Source: Cytobacillus sp. IB215665
GTDB lineage: Bacteria > Bacillota > Bacilli > Bacillales > SM2101
NCBI RefSeq assembly: GCF_033963835.1
Contig: NZ_JAXBME010000006.1
Span: 124,001 to 188,000 of the forward strand
DNA: 64,000 nucleotides
Direction of reading: 5' to 3'
Shown here: piece by piece, positions 7,833 to 17,894 of the stretch
Layout of the letters: each line of letters begins with the position of its first letter
How positions within the stretch are numbered: position 1 is the first letter of the stretch
Made by a program: the position numbers and the translations under genes
The notes under the pieces: model-generated
Databases searched by the model: none
Told to the model about the DNA's origin: nothing
The model's input: only the letters and a program-made list of their open reading frames with translations

Positions 7833-8876
7833 ATGAAAGTGTTAAACACATCAACTGTAAAAAGAGAATCTTATGCTGTTAAATTTGATTTTTCGTTAAT
7901 GTGGGAAAGTGCTCTCGGCATAGCAGCAATAACGTATACGGAGATGTTAAGTACATTAGACCAACCGCAAGATTATTGGGATAATATCTTCGATTCTATT
8001 ACAAGTGAACTATCAAAAGAATTAGATCTTGTACAAAAAGAAAATACATGGAAAGCGCTTCTACAACTACTGCATGAATCTAATTCACAATCGATTAGTG
8101 ATTTCACTAACTTCGTTTTAAATGTCGAGGATGAACAATTACGTTTTTACTGTTTACCGTATATGGGTAATAATTATGAGCAAATAAGAACAGCGGCAGC
8201 AAAAGGTGATCAAATAGCGATTCAGCAGTCAATAGAAATAACGAGGGGGCATAAATTCTTTCCACGTTATATAAAATTCATTGCAAATGTTGATATTTCC
8301 ATATTACGTGAGCATGTCATAAACGTACTAACTAAGTGGTTCGAGGAGATAGTGCTGCCTAACTCAGAACATTTAACGAGTATTTTATCTAGGGACGTCA
8401 ACTTGAAGAATGAACAAAAAGCACAACTTACAGCTGAAGAATTTGTATCGTGGGTAACGGGAGGTATTGAATATTTACCTGAACCGACTGTTACTCATGT
8501 ACTACTAATACCACATTTCGTATATAGACCATGGACCATTGAGGCAAAAATAAAAGATACAAAGATATTTTATTATCCTGTTCATAATGATAGCATTCAT
8601 CCAAACGATAAGTATGTAGCCGATCATTTGTTGATGTTAAAGCATAAAGCACTTGGAGATGTTTTGCGACTAAAAATTCTAAAATTGTTATTTGAAAAAA
8701 ATAGGAGTTTACAAGAACTCACTACACTATTGGACATCTCCAAATCAACGATTCACCATCACTTAAGTATACTTAGATCAGCTCGGCTAGTATTGGTCAA
8801 TCGCAGCATTTATTCATTAAATATACATGTGCTTACAACGTTAGACTTTGAACTGAAGCAATATTTAAATAAATAG
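7833..8876 (+). CDS. ArsR-type winged-helix regulator with large N-terminal domain
   Basis: This is a transcriptional regulator of 347 residues. The DNA-binding part is C-terminal: LGDVLRLKILKLL, then RSLQELTTLLDISKSTIHHH and LSILRSARLVLVNRSIYSL, a classic ArsR/HTH winged helix at about residues 265-335. The preceding 250 residues are a helical sensor-like domain of the type found in Bacillus DUF5937 regulators (recollection). ATG 7833 has a GGAG eight bases upstream; earlier GTG/ATG codons overlap that SD. The MFS pump begins 14 bases after its stop, so the regulator and pump form one operon; it probably controls that pump in response to the pump's unknown substrate. Confidence 0.85.
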   Translation: MKVLNTSTVKRESYAVKFDFSLMWESALGIAAITYTEMLSTLDQPQDYWDNIFDSITSELSKELDLVQKENTWKALLQLLHESNSQSISDFTNFVLNVEDEQLRFYCLPYMGNNYEQIRTAAAKGDQIAIQQSIEITRGHKFFPRYIKFIANVDISILREHVINVLTKWFEEIVLPNSEHLTSILSRDVNLKNEQKAQLTAEEFVSWVTGGIEYLPEPTVTHVLLIPHFVYRPWTIEAKIKDTKIFYYPVHNDSIHPNDKYVADHLLMLKHKALGDVLRLKILKLLFEKNRSLQELTTLLDISKSTIHHHLSILRSARLVLVNRSIYSLNIHVLTTLDFELKQYLNK

Positions 8877-8884
8877 GGAGTGGA

Positions 8885-10129
8885 GTGAAATTGGAGTCAG
8901 CTATCTCATCTCGTAATAAACGACAAAAACTTGAATTGAAAAGAAATTATCCAATATTCCGTTATTTAGGTGGAAATCTAATCTCTTTCTGCGGTGACCA
9001 AATTTATTTAGTAGCCTTACCATTAATCGTTTTAGCAATCACTGGGTCACCCCTAAGTATGGGAATCTTTGCAGCATTAGAACGATTACCAAATATATTA
9101 ATACCTCTAACTGGTCCTTTAGCCGATCGTTTAAATCGTAAAGCAGTATTATTAGTTTGTGATTTTTGTAGAGGTTTGATTGTTGCAGGGATAGGTATCT
9201 TATTTACTCTAGAACAATTAGAAATGTGGCATCTATATGCATCAGCAGTGATATTAGGTATTTTAACTCAGCTGTATAGCACAACACAATTTGCGAGTAT
9301 ACCTACTCTTGTACAAAATAAAGACCTACATACGATAAATTCATTTCAGTCTATTATATTTAATACGGGCGTTCTCGTGGGACCAACATTAGGCGGACTG
9401 ATCATTAGTTTATTCCATCCAGGCTACGCATTAATCATCAATAGTTTTAGTTTCTTCCTCGCATTTTGTGCTGTAGCTACCATTACCATTCCATATGAAA
9501 AACAGCTGAAAGCCAAAGACAAAATACTAATAAGTTTTTTGTCAGATTTAAAAGTAGGCTTTGAATTTGTGTTTAAAACAAAAATTCTCAACTATACAAA
9601 TATCGTTTTAATGATTTCCACATTTGGAACGACCTTATTTTTAACCGTGTTAATTTTTCATCTAAAGAGCACCGTTCAACTAGGAGAAATAAAAATAGGT
9701 ATACTCCTTTCGATTGGTGGAATTGGTGCTATTGTTGGGTCATTACTTACAAATATTTTTAAAAAATATGTCTCTTACTTAAAGATTGTTTTTTTCTCAT
9801 TGTTAATGGGAGGATTATCAATTATACTTTTTGGGGCAACAACGTCCTATCTTTTATTAATCATTGCAAACGCAATAGGAACGATGTCAGTAGCGCTTAT
9901 TAATCCATGTATCCGTACAATTAGGCAAACAAATACACCTGAGCACCTTTTAGGACGTGTTCAAGCAACGAGTAGATTTATTACTTGGACATTACTTCCA
10001 GCTTCAGCTCTATTGGCTGGTGGGCTTTCCTCCTTGGTAGGTACATCATCAGTCATTATAATTGGAGGGGTAATTTGCTCATTGTCTGCATTTATTTTGT
10101 TATGTTTAATCAAGTTTTCTCATAATTGA
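8885..10129 (+). CDS. MFS transporter, drug/H+ antiporter type
   Basis: This is a 12-span major facilitator of about 412-414 residues. Signature segments are the loop 2-3 motif GPLADRLNRKAVLL and a second-half LGRVQATSRF. The N-terminal 28 residues are basic and cytoplasmic. The start is either GTG 8885 or TTG 8891; the SD-like GGGAGTGGAG just upstream favours TTG 8891. It is co-transcribed with the ArsR-type regulator. The substrate is unknown; efflux is the likely direction. Confidence 0.88.
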   Translation: MKLESAISSRNKRQKLELKRNYPIFRYLGGNLISFCGDQIYLVALPLIVLAITGSPLSMGIFAALERLPNILIPLTGPLADRLNRKAVLLVCDFCRGLIVAGIGILFTLEQLEMWHLYASAVILGILTQLYSTTQFASIPTLVQNKDLHTINSFQSIIFNTGVLVGPTLGGLIISLFHPGYALIINSFSFFLAFCAVATITIPYEKQLKAKDKILISFLSDLKVGFEFVFKTKILNYTNIVLMISTFGTTLFLTVLIFHLKSTVQLGEIKIGILLSIGGIGAIVGSLLTNIFKKYVSYLKIVFFSLLMGGLSIILFGATTSYLLLIIANAIGTMSVALINPCIRTIRQTNTPEHLLGRVQATSRFITWTLLPASALLAGGLSSLVGTSSVIIIGGVICSLSAFILLCLIKFSHN

Positions 10130-10264
10130 AAGATTTAAGCTAAAAATAGAAACTATTTATTATGTGCAATATGAATATGACAGATAATCAACTTATTTAT
10201 AATCTAAAACTTTCTTGGTAAAATGATTTCAAGCATTGTAAAATCACAGAAAGGAATACTGAAA

Positions 10265-10849
10265 ATGAATGAGATCGTATTCGTTACAACAAACAAAGGG
10301 AAAATAGCTTCTGCTCAAAAATCTTTATCAAAAATAAAAGTGATGCCATTTGAAGCTGAATTAATAGAACCAAGAAGTGATGATATTAGAGAAATTGCAA
10401 AGCAAAAAGTGATTCAAGCTTATGAATTAGTAAATACCCCATGTATTGCGATGGATTCTGGTTTTTTTATCAAACAACTAAATGGTTTTCCAAAAGCTTA
10501 TGTGAATCATATGTTAGATACAATTGGCATAGAAGGAATACTTAAACTGATGGAAGGTGAGTCGGATAGATTTTGCGAATTCAAATCATGTGTTGCATTT
10601 TATGATGGTGAAATGATGAAATACTTTGAAAGCAATTCACCAGGATATGTAGCTAATGCTGTTAGAGGTCAAGAAAATAAAGATAAATGGTCGGATTTAT
10701 GGTACATATTTATTCCAGAAAAGTTCAACAAAACTTTAGCACAATTTGATGAAGTAGATTTTAATACATATGCTATAAATAAAGAATCGAGCTTAGATAA
10801 GTTTGGTCAGTGGTTCATGAACAAATATAGTAAAATTGGCCTAGCATGA
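10265..10849 (+). CDS. RdgB/Ham1-like NTP pyrophosphatase
   Basis: The product has 194 residues from ATG 10265, which has an SD (AAAGGAA); the frame extends to 10223 without support. The N-terminal FVTTNKGKIASAQKSL is the nucleotide-binding entry of the Ham1/RdgB fold, and CIAMDSGFFIKQLNGFPKAY is the metal-binding segment, equivalent to the ADDSGL...PG motif. Such enzymes hydrolyse XTP/dITP to monophosphates and cleanse nucleotide pools. It is a divergent member, not the canonical housekeeping RdgB (which normally sits with rph/racE), so it is probably an accessory paralogue. A terminator follows. Confidence 0.82.
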   Translation: MNEIVFVTTNKGKIASAQKSLSKIKVMPFEAELIEPRSDDIREIAKQKVIQAYELVNTPCIAMDSGFFIKQLNGFPKAYVNHMLDTIGIEGILKLMEGESDRFCEFKSCVAFYDGEMMKYFESNSPGYVANAVRGQENKDKWSDLWYIFIPEKFNKTLAQFDEVDFNTYAINKESSLDKFGQWFMNKYSKIGLA

Positions 10850-10930
10850 CATATTAATAGAAGTATAGATTAATTTATAAAATATAGCGAAACGATGTAT
10901 GTCCGAAGCATAAGATATCAGAATTAACAG

Positions 10931-10960
10931 CTGAGTGAGTATCTCTCCTCAGTTTTTTTG
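10931..10960 (+). terminator. Terminator after the NTP pyrophosphatase gene
   Basis: CTGAG (with GAG continuing the stem) pairs with CTCAG and is followed by seven T residues. Confidence 0.75.
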
Positions 10961-11174
10961 TTTGCAAATTTTATTAACTGAACGATAATAATCTGTTTTG
11001 TACTATCTCCTACAAATCCTAGAGTGTCCTATGTAAAGTACGAGGTGATCTGATCTTTTCTGTTAATAACTAATTAAATATCTTCGTATGTTATAAATAA
11101 GCAACACACGGTCGAGAACATATAAGTTGTTAATTAGTTTTAGAGATGGAATCGGCAAATAGGAAAATATATAC

Positions 11175-11241
11175 TTGACGATGATAATCATTATCAAGTA
11201 TGATATAACTCATAAGTTTATTGATAATGATTATCATTATT
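11175..11241 (+). promoter_or_regulatory. Promoter with two Fur boxes for the siderophore operon
   Basis: TTGACG (11175-11180), 18 bases, TATGAT (11199-11204) form a sigma-A promoter. The spacer contains GATGATAATCATTATCAAG (11180-11198), and a second site GATAATGATTATCATTATT lies at 11223-11241. Both are close to the 19-bp Fur consensus GATAATGATAATCATTATC. One covers the promoter core and the other the initial transcribed region, so strong iron repression is expected. Confidence 0.9.
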
Positions 11242-11296
11242 ATTGTTATTGATAAGTGAGGTTAATAAAATTTATGAATATAAAGGATGGGTTGAA

Positions 11297-13285
11297 ATGA
11301 ACGGGATGCATACAAATACAACTACGATGTTATCTCAAACTACTTTCGATAACGAAGAACAAAAAGCTCTATCATACATTAAGACGGAAAAACCTGAATT
11401 GCTTGATACATATATAAAAAATATTCATGCAGGTAGAAGAGGTATTTTTCAACGTTTGTTTCAATCTCTTGTTCGGGAGAGAATCATTAGTGAGGAAAGA
11501 ATTACTTGGCTTGAAGGTAAGCAGTTGACTATTCGTGTAAGATTGTCTGATGTCCAGTGGCTTCAGGCTGATGTGAAGAAATTACATTCTCTTGGTCGAT
11601 TTGATTTAGCAGGAGATATAATGCTTTGTAGTCATAAGAATTCTCATAAGCTTGCCCATCCTGCTGAACTTCTAGAGATATTAAAAAATGAAGGTTTGTT
11701 TGCAGGTGTTGATGATAAGCAGTATGAACGATTCAAACTAGAAATTCAAAACGGAGTTGCAAATTTAGCGTTAGCATTAACCGGAGCTGAAAGAAGAAAA
11801 CAAGATTTTCCAGAATATATACAAACATCCATGGAATGGGTAATCAAGCAGCGACAAAAAAGTGCAAACTTTAGTCCACTTGCTTTTTTTGAACAGTGGG
11901 TTGTTGAAGGACATACGTTACATCCAGGTGCAAAGACTAAGCTAGGTCTTGAAGTTGGAGATGTAGTTCATTATTCACCAGAGTGGGGTGCTTCTCCAAA
12001 AGTTGTAATTATAGCCGTTTCTAAAATGTACTGTCAAACAACTTCTGTTAATGATTTGACGGTAAAAGATTATTTGTATGAAGAGTACACAGGATTACAA
12101 GAAATAGTTGAAAACTACTTAATAAAAAGTGGGCTTAATCCTGACCAGTTCGACTTAGTTCTAGTTCACCCATGGCAATTTAAGCATACGCTAGGTGGAT
12201 TGTACAAAAATGAATTAGAGCAGCATCACATCATACCTATCCCTGAATTTTCATTACCAACACAGTCATTAATATCCTTTCGTTCCTTGGCACCGATTCA
12301 GCGTTGGGGACAGAAAAAACATCATATAAAAACAGCTATTAATGTACAAACAACTAGTGCAGTACGAACTGTTTCACCAAATTCAGTTGAGAATGGACCA
12401 ATGTTATCAAAACTATTTGCTGTCATCCAACAGAGAGAAAATCATTTTGACAATACTTTTATCGTTCTTCAAGAACGAGCTGGTAGCTATTTTCAACCAC
12501 TTAATCAACAATTATCAAATGATGAAAGATGGACTTATGAAGCAAATCTAGCTTGTATTTTAAGGGAAAATCCAGAGAACTATGTTAGTTGCGAAGAGGA
12601 AATCGCTATGCCTGCAGCTGCCTTATTAGCACAGTCACCAATTAGTGACAAAAAAATTGTGATTGAATTAATAGAAGAATTGGCAAATCGATTGCAAACA
12701 TCAAATAATCAAGAAGCTGCTTTATTATTTATATCTAAATATGCTCAAGTATCATTACGTGGCTTTTTGACTTTAATGGTAAGGTATGGAATCAGTTTGG
12801 AAGGGCATATGCAAAATAGCGTCTCCGTTTTTCGTAATGGGGAGCTCGTAAAAATGATTGTTAGAGACTTTGGTGGTATAAGAGTACTTCCCGAAAGGTT
12901 AGAGAAGCAAGGGTTTCATGCAACGTTTTATCCAAATTCATCCATCGTGACCAATGACGTTACTCAATTAAGAAATATTATATCTTATTCAGTAATGCAA
13001 AATCATATTGCTGAATTAATTACTTGTATCGTGCGTGAATTAGATGTTGATGAAGAAGAATTGTGGAAGCAAGTCAAGGCAGTCTGCAGTGCTATCTTTA
13101 GTAAATTGAAGGTAGAAACTGATATTAACAGTGTGGCTAATGAGGATGAGGAAGCGTTATTTCAACCTATGATTGATCTAAAGGGACTCACTACGATGAG
13201 GTTACAAGGAGATATTACATCTTATTCCTATAAAAAAGTTCCCAATCCTTTGGCGAAATGGAAAGGGGAGAATAATTATGAGTAA
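11297..13285 (+). CDS. NIS siderophore synthetase (IucA/IucC family), first
   Basis: This is an ATP-dependent NRPS-independent siderophore synthetase of about 662 residues, joining a carboxylic acid such as citrate to an amine. Family marks are VEGHTLHPGAKTKLGL, the HPWQFKHT motif, the QTTSAVRTVSPNSVENGP segment and the C-terminal MVRYGISLEGHMQNS...RDFGGIRV block (IucA/IucC plus FhuF-like C-terminal domain). ATG 11297 has an AAAGGATGG SD; the open frame to 11243 lacks one. It is the first gene of the Fur-controlled operon and overlaps the next gene by eight bases. The product is likely a citrate-amine conjugate; substrate identity cannot be read from sequence. Confidence 0.92.
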   Translation: MNGMHTNTTTMLSQTTFDNEEQKALSYIKTEKPELLDTYIKNIHAGRRGIFQRLFQSLVRERIISEERITWLEGKQLTIRVRLSDVQWLQADVKKLHSLGRFDLAGDIMLCSHKNSHKLAHPAELLEILKNEGLFAGVDDKQYERFKLEIQNGVANLALALTGAERRKQDFPEYIQTSMEWVIKQRQKSANFSPLAFFEQWVVEGHTLHPGAKTKLGLEVGDVVHYSPEWGASPKVVIIAVSKMYCQTTSVNDLTVKDYLYEEYTGLQEIVENYLIKSGLNPDQFDLVLVHPWQFKHTLGGLYKNELEQHHIIPIPEFSLPTQSLISFRSLAPIQRWGQKKHHIKTAINVQTTSAVRTVSPNSVENGPMLSKLFAVIQQRENHFDNTFIVLQERAGSYFQPLNQQLSNDERWTYEANLACILRENPENYVSCEEEIAMPAAALLAQSPISDKKIVIELIEELANRLQTSNNQEAALLFISKYAQVSLRGFLTLMVRYGISLEGHMQNSVSVFRNGELVKMIVRDFGGIRVLPERLEKQGFHATFYPNSSIVTNDVTQLRNIISYSVMQNHIAELITCIVRELDVDEEELWKQVKAVCSAIFSKLKVETDINSVANEDEEALFQPMIDLKGLTTMRLQGDITSYSYKKVPNPLAKWKGENNYE

Positions 13286-15398
13286 CATTAATGTACATAC
13301 TATTGCAACTGATACACTAAGCGATTCATTTAGAAGTTTAAGAAAAGGAGAGTTACTTCAAGATGAAAAAGCTGTTGCAGCATTTTTAGAAGAACATTAC
13401 CCTCATTTAAAGTCAAGGTTTGCAAATTCTTTAGCAAAAGGACGTCATGGAATTTTAAATAGATTAGTAGCATCAATGTTACGAGAAGATATTCTAGGAT
13501 TGAGTTCAAATTCGTATGACTTATTTGTCAAAGATGGTATACATGTATTAAATGTTCCTGCTATTAATAACGAATGGCAAAAAATCATTGAAGCTTTACA
13601 TACATTTGGAATAGAGGGTAACAAGGTTTATAAACTATACCATCTATACAGCAATGATTATCTTGTTATGCCAGTAAGCACAACATATGCATTTAACAGA
13701 ATAGAAGTGGATGGACGTATTTTGCATTTGTCTGATGGAGTGGTTCGAGTCATTGAACAATCAGTTCAATTCCTTCATCTCATGAGGGATAAAGATGCAG
13801 CAATTTTAAATAAATCAAGTGGTTGGTTGAAGCTTGCTGAGGAATTAACGAATGGTTCAGCAAATTTAACGTTGTCATATGCATACTGGGAGCAGAAGAA
13901 ACAAACGTTACAGCAAAAAGCTAGTGAACTTGAAATAACTAACATTGTGGACTGGGTGCGTTTGCAAAAAAAACATGATCCAACATTTAATTCGAGTTTA
14001 TTTTTCGAACAATTATGTGTGGAAGGTCATAATTTACACCCTGGTACAAAGACGAAAATGGGCTTAATTCCAGCAGAAGTATTTCATTACGCCCCAGAAT
14101 TTGATGGAGTACCAGATATTCAATTCGTCGCAGTGAGGAAAGATTATGCAGAATGGTCTACACTTGATCATAATAACGAAGCCAATGCCTTCCTCTTCAA
14201 TGAATATCCTAAGTTACAAGTGACAGCCGAAAAACAATTTACACAGCAAGGGCTCGCTCTATGTGATTATGTCATAATAGCAGTTCACCCTTGGCAGCTT
14301 AAAAGAGCTATACCTGTTATTTATAATGAGGAAATTAAAAATAAAGTTGTTGTTCCTATTAGTAGTATCAAAATACCTTGCGGAGCTACATCGTCGTTTA
14401 GAACAGTCGTACCATTTACAAACAACTGTGCCATAAAGGTAGCTATTAACAGCCAGATGACATCTACAGTTCGCTCAATTTCAGCAAATACGACTAACAA
14501 TGCTACTGTTTTTACTAAGCTGATACGTCAAATTATGATGAATGAACATGATTTATTAGCAACATTTGTCCCAGTATGTGAATGCGCAGGTTTTAATTTT
14601 AAAACGAAAGAATTTACAGCGAACAAAGATACTCGTAATTTAAAAAGCAGAAATCTTTCTGCAGTGTTTCGAGAAAATATTGAGAACTTTATTGATGAAG
14701 GAGAAGTCGCAATAGTGAGTAGCTCATTGTTTGCTGAATCTCCAATAACGGAGCAACCAATCTTTGTAGACTTGATAGAAAAATACATGGAGAATAAAGC
14801 GATTTCGTCTCTAAAAAATGCTGCATCCCAATTCTTTGAAGAATATATACGAACTTCACTACCTGGTTACCTTACTATGATGGTCAAATATGGGATTGGG
14901 TTAGAAGGTCATTTGCAAAATAGTGTAATGGTATTTAACAACGGCCGCCCCATAAGAATGCTGTTCCGTGATTGGGGAGGAGCTAGAATATATAGGGAGC
15001 GTCTTGTAGAACAAGGGTTTCATGCAGATTTTTATCCTGGTTCAATGACATTAACGGATAATGTTAAAGACATGCATAATAAAGTATTTTATACCGTTAT
15101 ACAGAATCATTGTGGTGAATTAATTTTGCAAACTTGTAAGCATTTCGGATTTAAAGAGGTAGAGCTTTGGAAGGTGATACATGAAATTTGTGACAATGTA
15201 TTTACCCAGCTTGAAACAAAAGAGGTATATACGGAAAATGTTCGGATCGACAAGGCGGCACTTTATCAAAGGAATGTAGATCATAAGGCGCTTACTAGAA
15301 TGCGTTTACAACCAGAAAGTAGTGAATATGCCTATGTGTCTGTAGCCAATCCACTTCATCAATTTACTATGCAGGACCAAGTGCAATGGCACAAGTAG
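13278..15398 (+). CDS. NIS siderophore synthetase (IucA/IucC family), second
   Basis: The product has 706 residues and is homologous to the preceding protein throughout: VEGHNLHPGTKTKMGL, VHPWQLKRAI, SQMTSTVRSISANTTN and LEGHLQNSVMVFNNGRP with RDWGGARI. Two adjacent NIS synthetases usually act in sequence on the two ends of a bis-amide siderophore, as SfaD/SfaB do for staphyloferrin A or AsbA/AsbB for petrobactin. Its ATG overlaps the end of the first gene and has an SD-like GGGGAG inside it, implying translational coupling. The MFS gene begins within its last 13 bases. Confidence 0.92.
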   Translation: MSNINVHTIATDTLSDSFRSLRKGELLQDEKAVAAFLEEHYPHLKSRFANSLAKGRHGILNRLVASMLREDILGLSSNSYDLFVKDGIHVLNVPAINNEWQKIIEALHTFGIEGNKVYKLYHLYSNDYLVMPVSTTYAFNRIEVDGRILHLSDGVVRVIEQSVQFLHLMRDKDAAILNKSSGWLKLAEELTNGSANLTLSYAYWEQKKQTLQQKASELEITNIVDWVRLQKKHDPTFNSSLFFEQLCVEGHNLHPGTKTKMGLIPAEVFHYAPEFDGVPDIQFVAVRKDYAEWSTLDHNNEANAFLFNEYPKLQVTAEKQFTQQGLALCDYVIIAVHPWQLKRAIPVIYNEEIKNKVVVPISSIKIPCGATSSFRTVVPFTNNCAIKVAINSQMTSTVRSISANTTNNATVFTKLIRQIMMNEHDLLATFVPVCECAGFNFKTKEFTANKDTRNLKSRNLSAVFRENIENFIDEGEVAIVSSSLFAESPITEQPIFVDLIEKYMENKAISSLKNAASQFFEEYIRTSLPGYLTMMVKYGIGLEGHLQNSVMVFNNGRPIRMLFRDWGGARIYRERLVEQGFHADFYPGSMTLTDNVKDMHNKVFYTVIQNHCGELILQTCKHFGFKEVELWKVIHEICDNVFTQLETKEVYTENVRIDKAALYQRNVDHKALTRMRLQPESSEYAYVSVANPLHQFTMQDQVQWHK

Positions 15399-16612
15399 AA
15401 GTACAATTAGAGCAACAAGAATCAAGGTTTGCGTTACGATCAAAAACATTCAGCATCTTTATGGGTGGTAGTTTAGTCACACGTGTAGGAGATTGGATGG
15501 ATTTAGTTGTATTAAACTGGGCGGTGTTACAATTTACTAACTCACCGCTCCAGCTTGCGATCATCAATGCATGTCGGCTAGTACCAACTTTTATTTTTAG
15601 CGTACCGGGTGGCATGTTGGCAGATCGCTATGATCGTCGAAAACTATTAATATTATTGCAATGTGGAATCATGCTATTAACCGTTTGGATTGGCTTTCTA
15701 GTAGAAGGTGGGCAGTCTTATAAGCTATTTATGCTAATTGTAACAGCAAGAGCTATACTAGCAGCGTTGGAGCCTCCTATTCGTCAAGCATTGTTACCAG
15801 AACTAGTACCAACAAGCTCCATGGCAAGTGCAATAGCGATCAATACAACGATTATTCATCTAGCTCGTATTATTGGACCAGCTATTGCAGGGTTGCTGCT
15901 TGCAGTGCTTAATGTTGGGAATCTATTTTATTTAAATGCCCTATGTATGTTAGGTGTCATTTTGTCATTATCAATGATTCGTTATCAATCATTTTCAGAG
16001 GTTAATAGGGAAGTAAATCATCCAACATCGATTGCTGACGCAATAGCATTTGTAAAAACAACTCCAACGGTACAGTCACTACTCATATTAGCGGTTGTGC
16101 CAATGTTATTTGGCTTCCCTTATACGACGATGATGCCACTATTTGTTAAAGAACTATATAAGTTAGGACCTGGTAGTTTTGGTATGCTGTTAGCGATCTC
16201 TTCAATTGGTGCACTAGTTGGATCTTGCTGGCTATCAATTGGAAGAGAGCTTAACAATATAGGGAAATGGTTAATTTATTCTATAATTGCGTTCGGAGGA
16301 TCATTACTTTTATTTGTTGTTACTTCTAATATATTTATTGGTAGTATCGCGATGTTCCTTGTTGGTTTAACGAGTCAGATTTACCGAACAATGAGTAGAA
16401 TTACTATACAAATGCAAGTTCCAAATCGACTGCGTGGGCGAATTTTAAGCATCGCCTTAATGGATAGAGGATTCATACCGTTAGGAGCTCTAGTAATTGG
16501 AACGATTGCTACTTGGGCTGGAACGATGTGGGCAGGAGTCGTCATGGGTTTAGGCTGTATAGTTTCTACTATTATTGTTGTTACGTATAGAAGACAAATC
16601 TATTATTTATAG
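15386..16612 (+). CDS. MFS transporter, probable siderophore exporter
   Basis: This is a 12-span major facilitator of 408 residues resembling enterobactin-exporter-like members, with the GMLADRYDRRKLLI loop 2-3 motif and RILSIALMDRG near span 10. It overlaps the second NIS synthetase by 13 bases, so it is in the same operon, and in this position it most likely exports the finished siderophore, as SfaA or SbnD do in staphylococci. The start ATG lies inside the upstream gene with only a weak SD. The substrate is inferred from context alone. Confidence 0.88.
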   Translation: MAQVEVQLEQQESRFALRSKTFSIFMGGSLVTRVGDWMDLVVLNWAVLQFTNSPLQLAIINACRLVPTFIFSVPGGMLADRYDRRKLLILLQCGIMLLTVWIGFLVEGGQSYKLFMLIVTARAILAALEPPIRQALLPELVPTSSMASAIAINTTIIHLARIIGPAIAGLLLAVLNVGNLFYLNALCMLGVILSLSMIRYQSFSEVNREVNHPTSIADAIAFVKTTPTVQSLLILAVVPMLFGFPYTTMMPLFVKELYKLGPGSFGMLLAISSIGALVGSCWLSIGRELNNIGKWLIYSIIAFGGSLLLFVVTSNIFIGSIAMFLVGLTSQIYRTMSRITIQMQVPNRLRGRILSIALMDRGFIPLGALVIGTIATWAGTMWAGVVMGLGCIVSTIIVVTYRRQIYYL

Positions 16613-16688
16613 AGAGTGTTTATAGAGCCAGCTTTTTGTCCACTTTTCTAGACGCTCTTAAAATATCATTACGGGAGAGAATGAAAGA

Positions 16689-17894
16689 ATGATTGAAAAC
16701 ATTGTGAAGTCTCTTAAGTCAGAACGTGAAAAACCCTTTTGTGCGCATGTATATGATTTAGAACATTTACGTACTCATGCGAAACAGTTAGTGACAACAC
16801 TCCCTTCATCGTGTCAATTATTTTACGCGATTAAGGCTAATTCAGATGAAACACTGTTAAAAACTCTAGCGCCAATTGTTCCTGGCTTTGAAGTAGCATC
16901 ATTAGGAGAAATCGAAAAAGTACGAGCAATTGATAAAGACATTCCAATCTTATTCGGTGGCCCCGCTAAAACAAGAGAAGAGCTGGAAGGTGCCATTTTT
17001 TATGGTGTGTCCTTGTTTCATGTTGAGAGTATTAATGAATTACAATTGTTAAATTATATCGCAGAAGAAAGAGCTATAACTGTGTCAATATTACTACGTG
17101 TTAATTTGAGAAGCTCAGTTCCTAATGCTCAATTAAAGATGTCTGGTGTCCCTACACAATTTGGCATAGATGAGAATGACATTCCAAACGCAGTTAACCT
17201 AGCAATAGGTTTATCGAATATAGAGCTTCTCGGTTTTCATTTTCATGCAATGTCAAATAATTTTGACTCCAAAGCTCATGCAGACTTTGTAGATCATTGT
17301 TTTAACAAAGTGAAAAAATGGGAGTTAATGTGTGATATGGACAGTAAATATATAAATGTTGGTGGCGGAATAGGGGTAAATTACAATGAGATAGAACAAC
17401 AATTTGATTGGGAGAATTTCACAACTCGGCTACAAGATGTGCTAGCAAAACAGAATGATTCTAATAGAAAAGTGTTGTTTGAATGTGGGAGGTATGTCAC
17501 TTCATCATGTGGTTACTATGCAGTTGAAGTGTTAGATATTAAACAGAATCACAACCATCATTTCTGTGTCGTGCGAGGAGGGAGTCATCACTTTAGGTTA
17601 CCAGCCGCTTGGAAACAGAGTCACCCTTTTACTATCATCCCGATAGAACAATGGGTATATCCATTCACACGTCCAGAATTAAATGATGATGTCATAACAG
17701 TAGCAGGAGAGCTTTGTACTCCTAATGACATTTTGGCAAAACAAGTATATGTATCAAAGCTTAGAGTTGGGGATATACTTCTGTTTAGTTATACAGGTGC
17801 ATATGGATGGTCAATATCACATCATGATTTTCTTAGCCATCCTCATCCAGAGCATATTTATATTCAAGCCGAACCGAACGAAATAAAGGGCTAA
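16689..17894 (+). CDS. Fold-type III PLP enzyme (decarboxylase/racemase) of siderophore locus
   Basis: The product has 401 residues. The alanine-racemase-like barrel carries the PLP lysine in LFYAIKANSDETLL (about residue 55), then FEVASLGE, GFHFHAMSNN and a glycine-rich phosphate loop INVGGGIGVNY. The C-terminal beta domain has GELCTPNDIL and GAYGWSISHHDFLSH. This is the ornithine/diaminopimelate decarboxylase family that includes SbnH (citryl-diaminopropionate decarboxylase) and SfaC (putative ornithine racemase). It should prepare or decarboxylate the amine building block. An SD (GGGAG) precedes ATG 16689; the 76-base gap after the MFS gene contains no obvious terminator, so it is read as the last gene of the operon. 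Confidence 0.88.
   Translation: MIENIVKSLKSEREKPFCAHVYDLEHLRTHAKQLVTTLPSSCQLFYAIKANSDETLLKTLAPIVPGFEVASLGEIEKVRAIDKDIPILFGGPAKTREELEGAIFYGVSLFHVESINELQLLNYIAEERAITVSILLRVNLRSSVPNAQLKMSGVPTQFGIDENDIPNAVNLAIGLSNIELLGFHFHAMSNNFDSKAHADFVDHCFNKVKKWELMCDMDSKYINVGGGIGVNYNEIEQQFDWENFTTRLQDVLAKQNDSNRKVLFECGRYVTSSCGYYAVEVLDIKQNHNHHFCVVRGGSHHFRLPAAWKQSHPFTIIPIEQWVYPFTRPELNDDVITVAGELCTPNDILAKQVYVSKLRVGDILLFSYTGAYGWSISHHDFLSHPHPEHIYIQAEPNEIKG

Noticed and set aside
12342-12551. 69-residue plus-strand frame inside the first NIS synthetase gene
   Set aside because: Out-of-frame shadow within a conserved enzyme.
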